This document shows positions 26,668 to 37,900 of a stretch of 50,965 nt of DNA, in pieces; within the stretch, counting starts at the first letter, position 1, and every line of letters starts with the position of its first letter. The stretch covers positions 1 to 50,965 of the forward strand of contig NZ_JAELTX010000021.1 in assembly GCF_016429065.1 (NCBI RefSeq). Reading direction: 5' to 3'. The stretch comes from Pedobacter sp. ASV17. GTDB lineage: Bacteria; Bacteroidota; Bacteroidia; Sphingobacteriales; Sphingobacteriaceae. The translations under genes and the position numbers were made by a program. The notes under the pieces are model-generated. The model was given only the letters and a program-made list of their open reading frames with translations, did no database searches and was not told where the DNA came from.

Positions 26668-28455
26668 TTAATAACCAGCAATGAACTTACGACCTTTAGT
26701 GATCATCTCTTTTGCCGTAACCTGCGACAGTTTTTTGATTTGAAAGTCCTTTAACAGACTGTTGAATTCCTCCAGCGCGGCATGATGCTTTTGCCGCTCG
26801 AATTGGAGCTTTAACAGTCGGATTTTTTCAAAGTCCTGGATCCCTTCCAAAAGTTTTTCGAAACGGATGGAAGACCGCGGTCCAGGATAAACTTGAAACA
26901 GTGTGCCAGAAGGGTATCTTTTCCAACGGGCATCTTGGAGCGGGGCAGCCACCCAACTGTTAAAAGCCCAAAATAGATAACCACTATAATCTAAAGCCGC
27001 CGCATGCCAACCCAGCCAAGCACTTTCGGCCGGAGCAGAAAAAGTATAGTTAGTGGGTACGCTTTCCATACATGCCGTGTAAAAAGTAGTGAGCTTACCC
27101 TCTGCTCTTCGCCTTTTAATCACCCCATCAGTCACGCCCAAATAGGAAGCCGAGCAATAGTCAAAAATAGCTGGTTCGATGGGTTTGAGATCTGTATCCG
27201 TAGCCACTCCAACCTTCCAGTTAGGATCTATTTCTTTGAGCAGTGTAATCACTTTTGTCAATTCTTCCAGCGGACGTTCATCCATTGCAATTACCGTCTT
27301 ATCAAACCATTTTTTTTGTTTGAGATGCTCGGTAAAAGCAATAAGCATTGGCTTCCAAAAAGCAACATACTCGGGAGCGCCTGCTTTTAAAGTTAAAGCG
27401 CCAGTTTGCTTATTCACATCATCCTCATATCGATAAACATCGCCCCAGCTCAACATCGAATAACAATTAATCTGCTTATTGATGCCGCAATCCATCACAA
27501 AACTAATGTACCGATCAAAAAGACTAAAATCGTAAAACCAGGTGCCGTCTGCTTTTTTGATCCACCGGATTAGAGAAGGATCTTCGAAGTGGACATGATC
27601 CAATCCCCAAGGCTGGGGTATGATATTCGCCGTAATCACTTTCTGCCCCGCTTTTGCCAATTGTTCGTAATAAGGCTTCATCGCCTTAAAATGCCCATCA
27701 CTCCATAATTTCTCGCCGTGCATTTGTGCTATGGGAGCTGGATATTGCCACATATCCAGATGGAACTGCCATGCAGCAGGTACAGACAATTCGTTAGCAG
27801 AAACCTGAATTTCTATATCCATGTGATAGTTGCGATCAGCGTGAACTACCAACTTACCTTTATAAGTTCCCGCTTTCACAGCTCTTGGAATATCTACCGT
27901 TAGCCATAAGGGTCTCACGGTATTCTCTTCTAAAGGTAAGGACGAGATGATATCTATTGGATCGGCTACCAGTGTCGAATCATACGTTTTCGGAAAACCG
28001 TGCGAACAACCGTCTTCGGCATTATCAGAAAGTACATACCTCACAAAAGCACAATTGATTTGCTTGCTGGAGATGACTTCCCCTTGCTCACCGATTAAGT
28101 CTTCTATTGAAAAATGAATATTGGAAACTGATTTGTTTCCCCAAACCAATAACTGGGTATGCACCTTTTCTCCTTTCCAACCATGGGCAGTCCACTTTTT
28201 TTGAACAGGGATATGGGGAACCTCTTCTTTTTTATACCTAACATTGTCATCAGCAAAGCTGACCTTTACCTCTCCCTTAAGTTTCTGCCAAGCCAATACA
28301 TCTGTTTTAACGGGATTATTGAGTTCAAGATACGCCGTATTTACAGGCGAAAGCCCTTGTTTATCTTGTGCCTTGAGCGTTACGGTCAAATAAAGCATTA
28401 ACAAAAAAGACAGCTGTATTTTTAACCATGCAGAATCCTTTTGTTTGATGCTCAT
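26668..28455 (-). CDS. GH123/DUF4091-like secreted glycoside hydrolase
   Basis: A 595-residue secreted protein with a signal peptide ending TLKAQ. The N-terminal part is a beta-sandwich (about 50-230, with the typical VKAGTYKGKLVVHAD). The C-terminal part is a barrel with WQYPAPIA, VITANIIPQPWGLDH, and IAMDERPLEEL. The adjacent Asp-Glu in MDERP matches the catalytic pair described for GH123 N-acetylgalactosaminidases, and SGYLFWAFNSW with a late GPRSSIRFEKLLEGIQDFEK is usual in DUF4091/GH123 relatives. The substrate is not established. It starts 36 bp after the peroxidase-like gene and closes the SusC operon. Its 3' end converges with the plus-strand gene, 12 bp apart, with no clear terminator. 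Confidence 0.83.
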   Translation of the reverse strand: MSIKQKDSAWLKIQLSFLLMLYLTVTLKAQDKQGLSPVNTAYLELNNPVKTDVLAWQKLKGEVKVSFADDNVRYKKEEVPHIPVQKKWTAHGWKGEKVHTQLLVWGNKSVSNIHFSIEDLIGEQGEVISSKQINCAFVRYVLSDNAEDGCSHGFPKTYDSTLVADPIDIISSLPLEENTVRPLWLTVDIPRAVKAGTYKGKLVVHADRNYHMDIEIQVSANELSVPAAWQFHLDMWQYPAPIAQMHGEKLWSDGHFKAMKPYYEQLAKAGQKVITANIIPQPWGLDHVHFEDPSLIRWIKKADGTWFYDFSLFDRYISFVMDCGINKQINCYSMLSWGDVYRYEDDVNKQTGALTLKAGAPEYVAFWKPMLIAFTEHLKQKKWFDKTVIAMDERPLEELTKVITLLKEIDPNWKVGVATDTDLKPIEPAIFDYCSASYLGVTDGVIKRRRAEGKLTTFYTACMESVPTNYTFSAPAESAWLGWHAAALDYSGYLFWAFNSWVAAPLQDARWKRYPSGTLFQVYPGPRSSIRFEKLLEGIQDFEKIRLLKLQFERQKHHAALEEFNSLLKDFQIKKLSQVTAKEMITKGRKFIAGY

Positions 28456-28490
28456 CCAGCAAAATTCCCCTATTTATATGTCGTTAACTT

Positions 28491-30299
28491 TTATTTAATG
28501 TTATCAGTCAGTGAATTTAAAAAGGCGACGATGTCCTTGACTTCCTTCTTACTCAAGAAGAGCGGTTTGGCTGAGAGGGTCTGCACGGGTACGTCTAGGC
28601 CCATTCCCGCACCTCCACCTTTATTGTAAAACTCCACAACCGCTTCCAGTGTAGCAAAATTACCATTGTGCATATAAGGTGCTGTTTTGGCTACATTTCT
28701 AACGGTTGGTGTTTTGAAGGCACCTAGGTAAGTGGGCATCGCATAGGTAGCATACCTGCCATGATCCTCATCCAATTGGGGAGATGCAAAATGGTCATTT
28801 GAGGTTATACCTAACACTTCTAAATCGGTTCTATCATATTTTGGTGGAACCGTACCATTAAAAATTGGCGCAAAATGACAGGAGCCACATTGCGCTTTAC
28901 CCATAAACAGGTTATAGCCCTTTTTTTCATTGACATCTAAAGCGTCATCTTCCCCAGCCATGTATCGATCAAAGGGAGAATTGAAGGGAGAAAGACTTCC
29001 CAAATAGGCAGCGATAGAATGCGTAACCTGATTGATGCTGATAGTTCCGTTCTTGTTTTCGGGAAAAGCCAACGCAAAGCTCTTTTTATACACTTCCATT
29101 TGATTTAGGCGTACAGTCACTTGATCTAGGTTTGCCCCCATTTCCTGCGGATTTTGCAATACCTCCATAATCAATGCTTGAAAATTTGGCGAACGTCCAT
29201 CCCAAAATTGTGAGTGCTGGTACGCCGCATACAGCAAAGTTGGCGTATTTCTTGGCAATTTCCCTTGTTGATCCAATGTGGTATTCTTGGACAGTCCGTC
29301 TGCAAAGTAGTTTTCTTTTGCATGACAGCTGGCACAACTTCTCTCCAAGTTTCCAGAAAGTGCCTTTTCATGATATAACTGTTCTCCTAGGCTGATTAGC
29401 ATCTTACTTTCCTGCAAGGGTAAAGCAAGGGCGTCTGCTTCAAAAAGAGTCTTTTCAGCATTGGTCATCCCCATCGCAGGAGAAGAAAGTTGGGCTTCCC
29501 GCACAAAAATAGCCAGCTGTCGCTGTATGGGCAGCGCTATATCCCTCGTGTAATGGAGTCGGTCAAAATCATCAAAGCTTTTTGAACTTCCCAAAACTTC
29601 AACGGCCTTGTTCAAATGATTTAAAAGCGCTCGGTGTTCTACATTGGGATAGGCCTCAAAGTAAGGAAGCAGTACTTCCCTTATTGTCTCCACACTAACT
29701 TTGGCTTCTTCCAACCCAGACTTAAGTTCAGGGGCATCAAAACCAGTTATTTCCAAGGTCATCGAATAAATCAAGGATAACCTTAAACTTTCCAATATGG
29801 CCTTGTCATCAATTTCCAGATTATACAATAAGGCATGGAGATCTGAAGCAGAGACATCCATCAAATTGGCCTGCTCTAATAGCTCCTTTTTATTCGCCAG
29901 CACCTCTTTTTCAAACAACAATGCTTCTATCAGTTGTAGGCCAGCAGGATCAGTGGTTTCCATAAACGGAACTTCCACCTCTGGATTTGGTGGTTCGTTA
30001 TACAGAAGTGCTGGGCTGGCCAGAAAATGGTTCATAAAGAAGGTGATGCGCTTATAGCTTAGCCTACATTGTTTTAAGGCTTCACGTGCATTTAACAACG
30101 ATTTCTTTTTACGGTCAAGACGTTCAATCGCTTGTTTCAGTAGTTTACATTGATTGGCGAATACAACAGAATTATCGGCAAAATAGGTCAAGGTTAACTT
30201 GGTGGGCGCTGTGTGCAAAGGCGTGTTGCTCTCTGTCATAGCCATTAACAGCACCGCATAAATCACCAGTAAATAGCGCAGGATATTCTTCATTGACAA
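28491..30299 (-). CDS. Di-haem cytochrome c peroxidase/MauG-like protein with helical N-terminal domain
   Basis: A 602-residue exported protein. Residues about 40-300 are a mostly helical, imelysin-like region (leucine- and lysine-rich, no haem site). The C-terminal 300 residues form the peroxidase domain with two c-type haem sites, CASCH at 322-326 and CGSCH at 471-475, and the usual KTPTVRNVAKTAPYMHNG. A membrane or signal segment lies at 7-22. Such proteins reduce peroxide or oxidise protein/small-molecule partners in the periplasm. It lies 4 bp after a phosphatase gene. Why a peroxidase of this type is fixed behind SusC/SusD and phosphatases is not clear from sequence. Confidence 0.92.
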   Translation of the reverse strand: MSMKNILRYLLVIYAVLLMAMTESNTPLHTAPTKLTLTYFADNSVVFANQCKLLKQAIERLDRKKKSLLNAREALKQCRLSYKRITFFMNHFLASPALLYNEPPNPEVEVPFMETTDPAGLQLIEALLFEKEVLANKKELLEQANLMDVSASDLHALLYNLEIDDKAILESLRLSLIYSMTLEITGFDAPELKSGLEEAKVSVETIREVLLPYFEAYPNVEHRALLNHLNKAVEVLGSSKSFDDFDRLHYTRDIALPIQRQLAIFVREAQLSSPAMGMTNAEKTLFEADALALPLQESKMLISLGEQLYHEKALSGNLERSCASCHAKENYFADGLSKNTTLDQQGKLPRNTPTLLYAAYQHSQFWDGRSPNFQALIMEVLQNPQEMGANLDQVTVRLNQMEVYKKSFALAFPENKNGTISINQVTHSIAAYLGSLSPFNSPFDRYMAGEDDALDVNEKKGYNLFMGKAQCGSCHFAPIFNGTVPPKYDRTDLEVLGITSNDHFASPQLDEDHGRYATYAMPTYLGAFKTPTVRNVAKTAPYMHNGNFATLEAVVEFYNKGGGAGMGLDVPVQTLSAKPLFLSKKEVKDIVAFLNSLTDNIK

Positions 30300-30303
30300 A
30301 CCT

Positions 30304-31698
30304 TTATTTCTTTTCCATGGTAAATTGGTCTCGCACTATCCCATCTGCACAAATCCACTTGAACTGCAATTTATCCCCTTGCACCTGCAAAAGTGCAGCA
30401 CCTGCATCGGTAGCATTGGAATAGTACATTGCTTTGTGTGGAAAATCTGGATAGGGTTTGCCTACATAGCTTGATGAGCCGCTAACGACATAGACAGTGC
30501 CTTTCTCATTTTTCTTTTTTACGTAGGCACCGCTATTCGGTGTACCATCCGACAATCCGGAGGAGCTACTTAACTGATGCAACTTAGGATTAAAGGTGGA
30601 GGAATGTCCGTAATGCCCAGCCATTAACTTTGACCGTTCATAAACATGGCTATGACCACAAATGATCAAATCTACCCCAGCTTTTTCCAACAATTGTATA
30701 AAATTCTCTCTTAATCTAGACATGATTCCGTCGGTATCCGAATCATGCGTCCCTTTCGAATAAGGTGGATAATGCCAAAAAGCCACTACCCATCCTTTAT
30801 TTTTATTGGCCTCTAAATCTCTTTGTACCCACTTAACCTGCGGGCTTTCCACATCGTACAAATAATAGTTCTCTTGCTCTTTTCCATAGGAATCTAGAGA
30901 TATGAAATGGATATTTCCAACATCAAACGAGTAGTACGCTGGATTGCCTGAGGGCACCCCTCCCGCTTCCCCATTGATGGGCATGGTAAAGTTTTTATAG
31001 TAAGCTGTATTATGCGTATTCTGTGCATATTCAGCTCCAAAATCTACATCATGGTAGTCATGGTTTCCTGGAGATGGGTATACAGGATAGTTTTTCAGTA
31101 GCCGATCTTTGTAGATGTTAAAGAATTTTGCCTGAAACTCGATATCTGTACCGTCATTATAGGCATTATCGCCCAGTAAAATCCAAGCGTTAAGGTCAAT
31201 ATCCTTCGTATATTCGTTAAACTGGTCACGTACCTTGGCCTGATTAACCGTCAAGGCACCACAGTCTCCAAAAATACCGATATTGTAAGTGCCTTTTGCT
31301 CCTGGTTTAGGCAAGGTTTTAAAATAAATGGATTGACCAGATTCAAGGGTATCATTTAATGAACCTACGCTATAGTAGTACTTGGTATCGGGTTTTAGTC
31401 CAACCAATTTGACTTCGTGCTCGGTAGCCAATTCCAACTTTTCCACCTTTTTTTGAAGTCCCGAGAAATCTTCACCATATGCTACCTTGGTTCTTACCGC
31501 TACATCCGTACGCCAGCGGATCACGATACTGGTATCGCTGGCCGCTTGCAAATAAGGTCCCCTAATCAGCTTTGCCTTATTACTGAATTTTTCACTCCCG
31601 TTTTTTACTGCGGGGCTATAATTTTGCGCTTGTACCGCTGAAATATTCATCCCAGCCCATAACAAGGAGCTTATGGCGATCAATCTTATTCTCATCAT
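30304..31698 (-). CDS. Purple acid phosphatase-like metallophosphoesterase 1
   Basis: A 464-residue secreted phosphatase. The signal peptide ends AVQAQ. Residues about 43-130 are a fibronectin-like purple acid phosphatase N-terminal domain (IRGPYLQAASDTSIVIRWRT). The metallophosphoesterase domain shows all expected blocks: FGDCG (143-147), GDNAY (176-180), GNHD (211-214), HYPPY (309-313) and GHSHVYER (348-355), which supply the dinuclear metal ligands. It should hydrolyse phosphate mono- or diesters outside the inner membrane. Its start overlaps the stop of the second phosphatase gene by four bases (ATGA). Confidence 0.94.
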   Translation of the reverse strand: MMRIRLIAISSLLWAGMNISAVQAQNYSPAVKNGSEKFSNKAKLIRGPYLQAASDTSIVIRWRTDVAVRTKVAYGEDFSGLQKKVEKLELATEHEVKLVGLKPDTKYYYSVGSLNDTLESGQSIYFKTLPKPGAKGTYNIGIFGDCGALTVNQAKVRDQFNEYTKDIDLNAWILLGDNAYNDGTDIEFQAKFFNIYKDRLLKNYPVYPSPGNHDYHDVDFGAEYAQNTHNTAYYKNFTMPINGEAGGVPSGNPAYYSFDVGNIHFISLDSYGKEQENYYLYDVESPQVKWVQRDLEANKNKGWVVAFWHYPPYSKGTHDSDTDGIMSRLRENFIQLLEKAGVDLIICGHSHVYERSKLMAGHYGHSSTFNPKLHQLSSSSGLSDGTPNSGAYVKKKNEKGTVYVVSGSSSYVGKPYPDFPHKAMYYSNATDAGAALLQVQGDKLQFKWICADGIVRDQFTMEKK

Positions 31699-33272
31699 TT
31701 TTTGGTTACGTTGATTTCAAAAATATCCTCCAAACAACCTTTCGAATCCTTCACCGTGTACTGATGTTTCCCCACGGCAGGTTTAATGGTGATTGCTCTT
31801 GTTTTTGCGCCGTTGCTCCATTTGTAATCTGAAATAAAAGAAGCATTAAGCGTTACCGTTTCACCTTCTGCAAGTTCGATAGTCCGTTTTTTATTAACGC
31901 CTTTCATCATCGTAAAATGGTCACCGATCTTCCCATCGGCCCTCAACCATTTCAGATCCAAACGATTGTCCTCTACCTCCAAAATACTTGCACCACTTAC
32001 CTCCACGTTGGCAAAAGGCATGGCATCATGCGGAAAAGAGGCCTGTGCATGATCTACACGACCAGCGGAGCCACTCAGTACGTACACCGTACCTTTTTCT
32101 GAACCCTGCTTGATGTAGGGACAAGAATTAGGTGTACCATCATACTGTCCAGAAGAAGTACTCAACAAATGTTTCTCAGGAGAAAAAGATGCCTCAGGAC
32201 CGTAGTGTCCCTGCATCAATTTTGAGCGTTCGTAAGAATGGCTATGTCCACAAAGCACCAGGTCTACCCCATATCTTTCCAAAATCTGAATAAAATTCTC
32301 CCTGATCTTGACCATCTGTCTTTCGGTATCTGAATTATGGGAACCCATAGAATAGGGAGGATGATGCCAATAAGCCACCACCCAATCCTTGTTCTTATTG
32401 GCCTCCAAATCTGCCTTTACCCATTTCACTTGAACGCCAGTGGTATCAAATAAACGTGAACCATTATCTTCCGTCCCATGGGAATCTAAAGAAAGAAAAT
32501 GGACATTCCCAACATCAAATGAATAGAATGCGGGCGTATTTGAGGGTAATCCACCTGCTTCTCCTTTGGTTGGCATGTTAAAATTTTGATAGTATGCAAT
32601 TTCTCCCGAACGTTGTGCTACTTCGGCCGCATAAGGTTCATCCCTATAATCATGATTACCAGGAGCGGGAAAAACTGCCGATTTTTTAAGCAAATGATCC
32701 TTATAGGTATTGAAAAAATTAGCTTGGTATTCCATATCGCTACCAAAAGAATAGGCATTGTCTCCTAAAAGGATCCATGCCGTTAGGGGAGTGTTGCCCA
32801 AATATTTTTCAAACTGTGCCAAGCTATTGAGCTGATTGGTGGTGCGGGTTCCGCAGTCGCCAAAAATACCTATCGAATATTTCCCCTTCTCTCCTGCTAG
32901 CGGAAAGGTGCTTAAATAGTTATCATGATCATACTGCAAAGTGTCCTTAAAACCTTCAATCATATAGTAATACTTGGTAGAAGGTTTAAGATTGCTCAAC
33001 GTAACAATATGTTCCTTTGTTCGGGTGTTGTTGCCAGCAAGCTGATCCAGTTTTTTGGCATCTGTACCAAACCGTACAAATCCTGCATCGAGCTCATCGG
33101 TACGCCATCTAACAATAACGCTATGCGGGGTGGTCACCTGTAAATAAGGCCCCCTAAGCAATTTGGGTCTATAGCCATACCTGCCGGCATCTCTTCTTGA
33201 CGTGGTAGTTTGGGCACTGGCAAATACGGTCCAGCATAACAAAATAAAGAGGGCACAAATCTTAACTTTCAT
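31695..33272 (-). CDS. Purple acid phosphatase-like metallophosphoesterase 2, with C-terminal PKD-like domain
   Basis: Start placed at ATG 33272 (525 residues), because the signal peptide MKVKICALFILLCWTVFASA begins there; the frame opens 57 bases earlier. The layout matches the neighbouring phosphatase: LRGPYLQVTTPHSVIVRWRT, GDCG, GDNAY, GNHDY, HHPPY, and GHSHSYERSK. The two are clear paralogues, probably from a tandem duplication. This copy has about 75 extra C-terminal residues (GETVTLNASFISDYKWSNGA, ending EDIFEINVTKK) resembling a PKD or SprB-like beta module. It lies 80 bp after the SusD-like gene. Confidence 0.93.
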   Translation of the reverse strand: MKVKICALFILLCWTVFASAQTTTSRRDAGRYGYRPKLLRGPYLQVTTPHSVIVRWRTDELDAGFVRFGTDAKKLDQLAGNNTRTKEHIVTLSNLKPSTKYYYMIEGFKDTLQYDHDNYLSTFPLAGEKGKYSIGIFGDCGTRTTNQLNSLAQFEKYLGNTPLTAWILLGDNAYSFGSDMEYQANFFNTYKDHLLKKSAVFPAPGNHDYRDEPYAAEVAQRSGEIAYYQNFNMPTKGEAGGLPSNTPAFYSFDVGNVHFLSLDSHGTEDNGSRLFDTTGVQVKWVKADLEANKNKDWVVAYWHHPPYSMGSHNSDTERQMVKIRENFIQILERYGVDLVLCGHSHSYERSKLMQGHYGPEASFSPEKHLLSTSSGQYDGTPNSCPYIKQGSEKGTVYVLSGSAGRVDHAQASFPHDAMPFANVEVSGASILEVEDNRLDLKWLRADGKIGDHFTMMKGVNKKRTIELAEGETVTLNASFISDYKWSNGAKTRAITIKPAVGKHQYTVKDSKGCLEDIFEINVTKK

Positions 33273-33352
33273 AACTAATAGTAAAATAAAGAGAGCAACC
33301 ATGTTGATCAACACGGTTGCCCAAAACAAAAAATGAAAAAATTTACAGGTGG

Positions 33353-34909
33353 CTAGGGCTTATCCCACCATACACGTGTACTTGTCAAATCAGGTCCTTG
33401 CCTTTGGAGTGCCTGCTGCAGCTTAGGATTAGTAGATACTTCATCTGGCTGGTAGGTTAATCTCCTTGGCATCTTCGCATTCAGGTTTCCAGGTTGCTGG
33501 GTAACTGGTGCCAATTGATCGTAAAACTTAGGATAACCGCTTCTTCTCATATTGGCAAAAGTTTCGTACCAGTTGTAATGGGTTTCAATCCAATATTGCA
33601 TATTGATGGCCTCTAGGGCTGCCTCTGTATCTGCTGGATTGTAAGGGTTAGCATTAAGATAGGCCGTAGCCTGCGTTGCAGTAATTACCCCTTCAGAACC
33701 ATAGGCCTTCAGCTGATCCATCGCTGCCCTCACGCCATTTTCGTAATAGGTTTTTGCGGTGGTACTGCCAGTAATGATTTGCCTTACTGTACATTCGGCC
33801 AATTGGAACTGTACCTGTGCATAACTTAAGTGAATGTAAGGTGCGTCATATCTGCCAAAAGTTGTATTGTTGGATACCGAATAGTTCAAACGGTTAGCAG
33901 AAGGAATACTTGAGTAGGGAGCCTCTTCCGCTCTATCTCCAAATGCAGGCCACCCTTTTTGTTTAGCCGGATCCTTGTTTCCCGCTCCGTAAGCTGTTCT
34001 AGAAGCTGGTAACATCGCATAAACACTCATTCTTGGATCTGCCGTATTTTTGAGCTGGTTGATAAACTGAGAAGTCAAGCGATAATTGTCTGGATAACGG
34101 ATAAAAATGTGCGCCTGCCCGTTAGAGGTTGGATTAGTTGTTCCACCTGTAGAGCTATTAGGCAGGTACTTCACCAAAAAGTTATCATCATTATTTTGCA
34201 TTAAGCCTCCAGCAACTGCTTTTTCGATCCATTTTTTACCATTCACCCCATCTGCCTTCATGATTCTCAGTCCCAAACGAAGCATTAAACTATTCGCAAA
34301 TTTTTTCCATTTGGCAATATCGCCCTTATAAACAATATCAGCAGTAGTTGGAATACGCTGGGTGTTATCAAATGCCGAAATAGCTTCGTCCAATTCCTTG
34401 AACATATCGGCATAGATTTTATCCTGTGGATCATAAGCAGGTGTAAAGGTTCTGTCCAAGTATCCCCTTCCGCCTTCAAAATAAGGAATCTCACCATACA
34501 AATCGGTCAACTGATGGGCAAGATAAACCTTGATGATTCTTCCTATGCTAGTGTAGTTAACCCTTGTGGGATCAGCTTTGGTTCTTTCAATAAAGTCTAC
34601 CACGTTCACCAATGGGTTTCCGTAAATCCACTCAAAGTGGTAACCGTGATAGCCACCAGCTACATTCAATGTCTCGTAGCTTTTTCGATTGGTTACCTGC
34701 ATCACAAAAGGGGCTACAAAATCTCCTAGGGTATAATAGGTGTTATCCAGCATCTTGAGCTCGATGTCAGGCAATTGGTATTCTGGGTTTGGGGTCGAAA
34801 CGAAATCCTCGCTCACATTGACCTTATCAAAACCCTTATCGCAGGAAGACAAAACTCCCGTCAGGGCCATCACGGCAACCACTGCAATATTTTTAATATT
34901 TCTTTTCAT
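33353..34909 (-). CDS. SusD/RagB-family surface lipoprotein (SusD-like 2 type)
   Basis: A 518-residue lipoprotein with lipobox LSSC (Cys about 23) followed by DKGFDKVNVSED. Family features include TSIGRIIKVYLAHQLTDLYG, the TPR-like helix FANSLMLRLGLRIMKADG, and AQVQFQLAECTVRQ. The C-terminal INMQYWIETHYNWYETFANM matches the SusD-like 2 subgroup. SusD-like proteins sit on the outer membrane over their SusC partner and deliver ligand. It is 42 bp downstream of the SusC gene. The ligand is not predictable, but adjoining phosphatases suggest a phosphorylated compound. Confidence 0.95.
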   Translation of the reverse strand: MKRNIKNIAVVAVMALTGVLSSCDKGFDKVNVSEDFVSTPNPEYQLPDIELKMLDNTYYTLGDFVAPFVMQVTNRKSYETLNVAGGYHGYHFEWIYGNPLVNVVDFIERTKADPTRVNYTSIGRIIKVYLAHQLTDLYGEIPYFEGGRGYLDRTFTPAYDPQDKIYADMFKELDEAISAFDNTQRIPTTADIVYKGDIAKWKKFANSLMLRLGLRIMKADGVNGKKWIEKAVAGGLMQNNDDNFLVKYLPNSSTGGTTNPTSNGQAHIFIRYPDNYRLTSQFINQLKNTADPRMSVYAMLPASRTAYGAGNKDPAKQKGWPAFGDRAEEAPYSSIPSANRLNYSVSNNTTFGRYDAPYIHLSYAQVQFQLAECTVRQIITGSTTAKTYYENGVRAAMDQLKAYGSEGVITATQATAYLNANPYNPADTEAALEAINMQYWIETHYNWYETFANMRRSGYPKFYDQLAPVTQQPGNLNAKMPRRLTYQPDEVSTNPKLQQALQRQGPDLTSTRVWWDKP

Positions 34910-34951
34910 AATGATTGTTTCAGAATATTGAACAATTAGATTTTAGCGCTG

Positions 34952-37900
34952 TTAAAGGGATAATTTAAGGGTAAAACCAAAGTTTCTGGTCACCGGATAT
35001 ACCAATCGCTCAATGCCTTGGGCGTTACCGCTGGCTACACTACTTTCCGGATCTACATTGGTAAGGTCTTTATGTTTATAAAGGGTGGCCAAGTTCCTGC
35101 CAACTAAAGAGAAGGTTGCATTGGAGATCCCCACCTTGCTCAATAACGACTTTGGAAATCTATAGCTCAGTGAAACCTCACGTAACTTCACAAAACTGGC
35201 ATCATAAATAAATTCTTCGGCCACATGCGAAATCTGTTGGTAGTAAGATTGTACACTGGATGCACCTGTGGTGAAATCCGTATTGCTAATTCCTCTTAAT
35301 TTAACCGTGTTTGCAGCACCGCTGTCATTTACACCTTCACCAATCAATCCATCTTCCCTGCCAATCAAGGTATTTTTGTGTTTACCGTTGCTGTAAGACA
35401 AGGCATTGGTTTCTGAGTAAATCGAAGCACCCCACTTGGCGTCTACCAAAGTAAACAAGGCAAAGTTTCCAAAACTAAAAGTGTTACCAAATCCCAACAT
35501 CTTATCATAAACCCCATTGGCCAAAAATTCGTTCTTAGTGGTATATTGTGGTAATCCTTGTGCATTGTACACAATTTGGCCCGCATCGTTACGCTTGTAT
35601 TTGTAGCCATAAATCCCTCCGTAGCGCTTGCCTTCTTCTAGCTGGATAATTACCTCGCCACTTTTAGCTGTAGCCATTAAGATGGGCGCATTTTCGGTAC
35701 CTGGACCTAACGTCACTACCTTATTGCTATTTTTGGTAAAGGTTGTGCTTACATCCCATTGGAATTTTCCTGTTTTAACCGGTGTACCTTTAAGCAACAA
35801 TTCAATCCCTTGGTTTTCCATTTTGCCGACGTTAAGAATAGCTGTTCTAAAACCTGTGCTTCTAGACACTGCCGTTCTCACAATATCATTTTTGATCTGC
35901 TTATTATAGTAACTCACGTCAAATCCCATTCTGCCTTTGAAAAAATCCATTTCAAGTCCCAATTCATAATCAGTACTCAATAGCGGTTGTAGTTTGCTAT
36001 TGCTGATATTGGTAGTACCGATATATTGTAGGTTGTTGCCACCATAGGCTACCTGTGTCAACGAATAGCTTAAATCCAGCTGATAGGGACTGGTATCACC
36101 ACTCACTTGTGCGGTGGAAGCCCTCAACTTTCCGAAAGAAATTGCTTCAGGTAATTTGAAAGCATCAGAAAATACAAATGATAGGGATGCCGCCGGATAG
36201 AAAAGATTATTATTGTCCATTGGAAGCGTAGAGAACCAATCGTTACGGCCCGTTAGGTTCAAATAAAGGTAGTTATGGTAGGAAAGTTCCAAGCTTCCAA
36301 AAAATGAATTGGTTTTTTGCCAGCTTTTACTCGTGATAGGCAATTTGGTAGCCAAGTTATTGAAAGTATAAACACCTGGAACTACAAAACTGTTACCCGA
36401 AGTGTTGACAATATCTCTTTTACGCTCCAAGTTATTACCTCCTACGAAAAAGTTAATGCCCACATCGCCAATTTTGATATCTTTCACGCCTAAAATAAGT
36501 TCATAATTGCTTACCCAACTCTTAGTTGCCGCTTCCTCCAACTGTCCTAACGGATAGCTGGTAAATTGGTTTCCACCTGGAATATACCTGCTACGTCCAA
36601 CAGCATAATAGTCCCTTGTGGCCCTTCCCCTCAGGTAAAGCCATTTAGTAAAATCATACTTCAAATTGATTGATCCAGTCACTCGATCTTTGTTATCAGA
36701 CTGGCTCACCTTGTTCACGGCATAATAAGGATTGGAAATGCTATTGGCATAACTGAACTCGTTACCATCAGCATTGTAACCAGGTTTTAAACTTTCTACA
36801 TCGATATTCCCTGGCATATAGGCCAATGAATAAAACAGGTTAGAAACATTCCCACCAATGAAAGGCCTATTTTTTGCCTTCTCTACGGTATAGTTTAGTG
36901 CAATATCAGCTGTTAAACGGCCAAATTTCGAAGTCGTCTTTAAGTTCACACCAGTCCTGTTGAACTTGGCATTCGGAATAATGTCTTCATTCCTTAGATC
37001 CGATAAAGAGATGCGATAGTTGTGGATATTGTTGCTACCAGAAATGGACACGGTATTGGTCAATGTATTTCCAGTGTTAAAGAAACGTTCGTAGTTATCT
37101 TTTACGGCATTGAATGGTACGGTAACCCCATCAAATCTCACAGAAGGTCTACCGTCTAATTTTGCGCCCCAACTGGAAGAACTAAATCCTTCTTCGGGCG
37201 TAGCTGGAGGTTCATTTCCTGTACCACTTTGGCCATAATCGAACTGGAAATCTGTTGTATTCACCAATTTATCAAACAGCATAGATGAGCTGAAATCTAT
37301 TACCGATTTTCCATTGATTGATTTTCCTTTTTTGGTGGTTACCAAAATTACACCATTGGAAGCTAGAGAGCCATATAGTGCAGCCGCAGCATTTCCTTTT
37401 AACACACTAATGGTTTCTATATCATCAGGATTCAAACCTGTAAGACCATCTCCATAATCGACCCCACCAAAGGCATCTGGACCTCCTAGGGTCTCCGTGT
37501 TGATGGGCGTTCCATCCACTACCCAAAGTGGTTGGTTATTTCCCGTGAGTGAAGATCCTCCACGGATCACAATGCGCTTGGTTCCTGCGATACCATTGGC
37601 AATATTGCCTACGTCTACACCCGCAATTTTTCCAGATAGCGCATTGACAATATTGGGTGTTTGTACACTGTTCACCATACTGCCATCAATAGAAGTTACC
37701 GAGTAGCCCAAGCTTTTCTTATCCCTATTGATGTTGAGTGCCGTTACCACCACCTCTTTTAAATTATTGGCATCAGGCACTAGGTTAACATTGACAAGTG
37801 CTCCCGTTACCGTCACTTCCTTCGTTGAATATCCAGTATAACTGAAAATTAGGACATCCTTCTCTTGGATAGGCCCAATCGTATAGGCACCGAAATTATC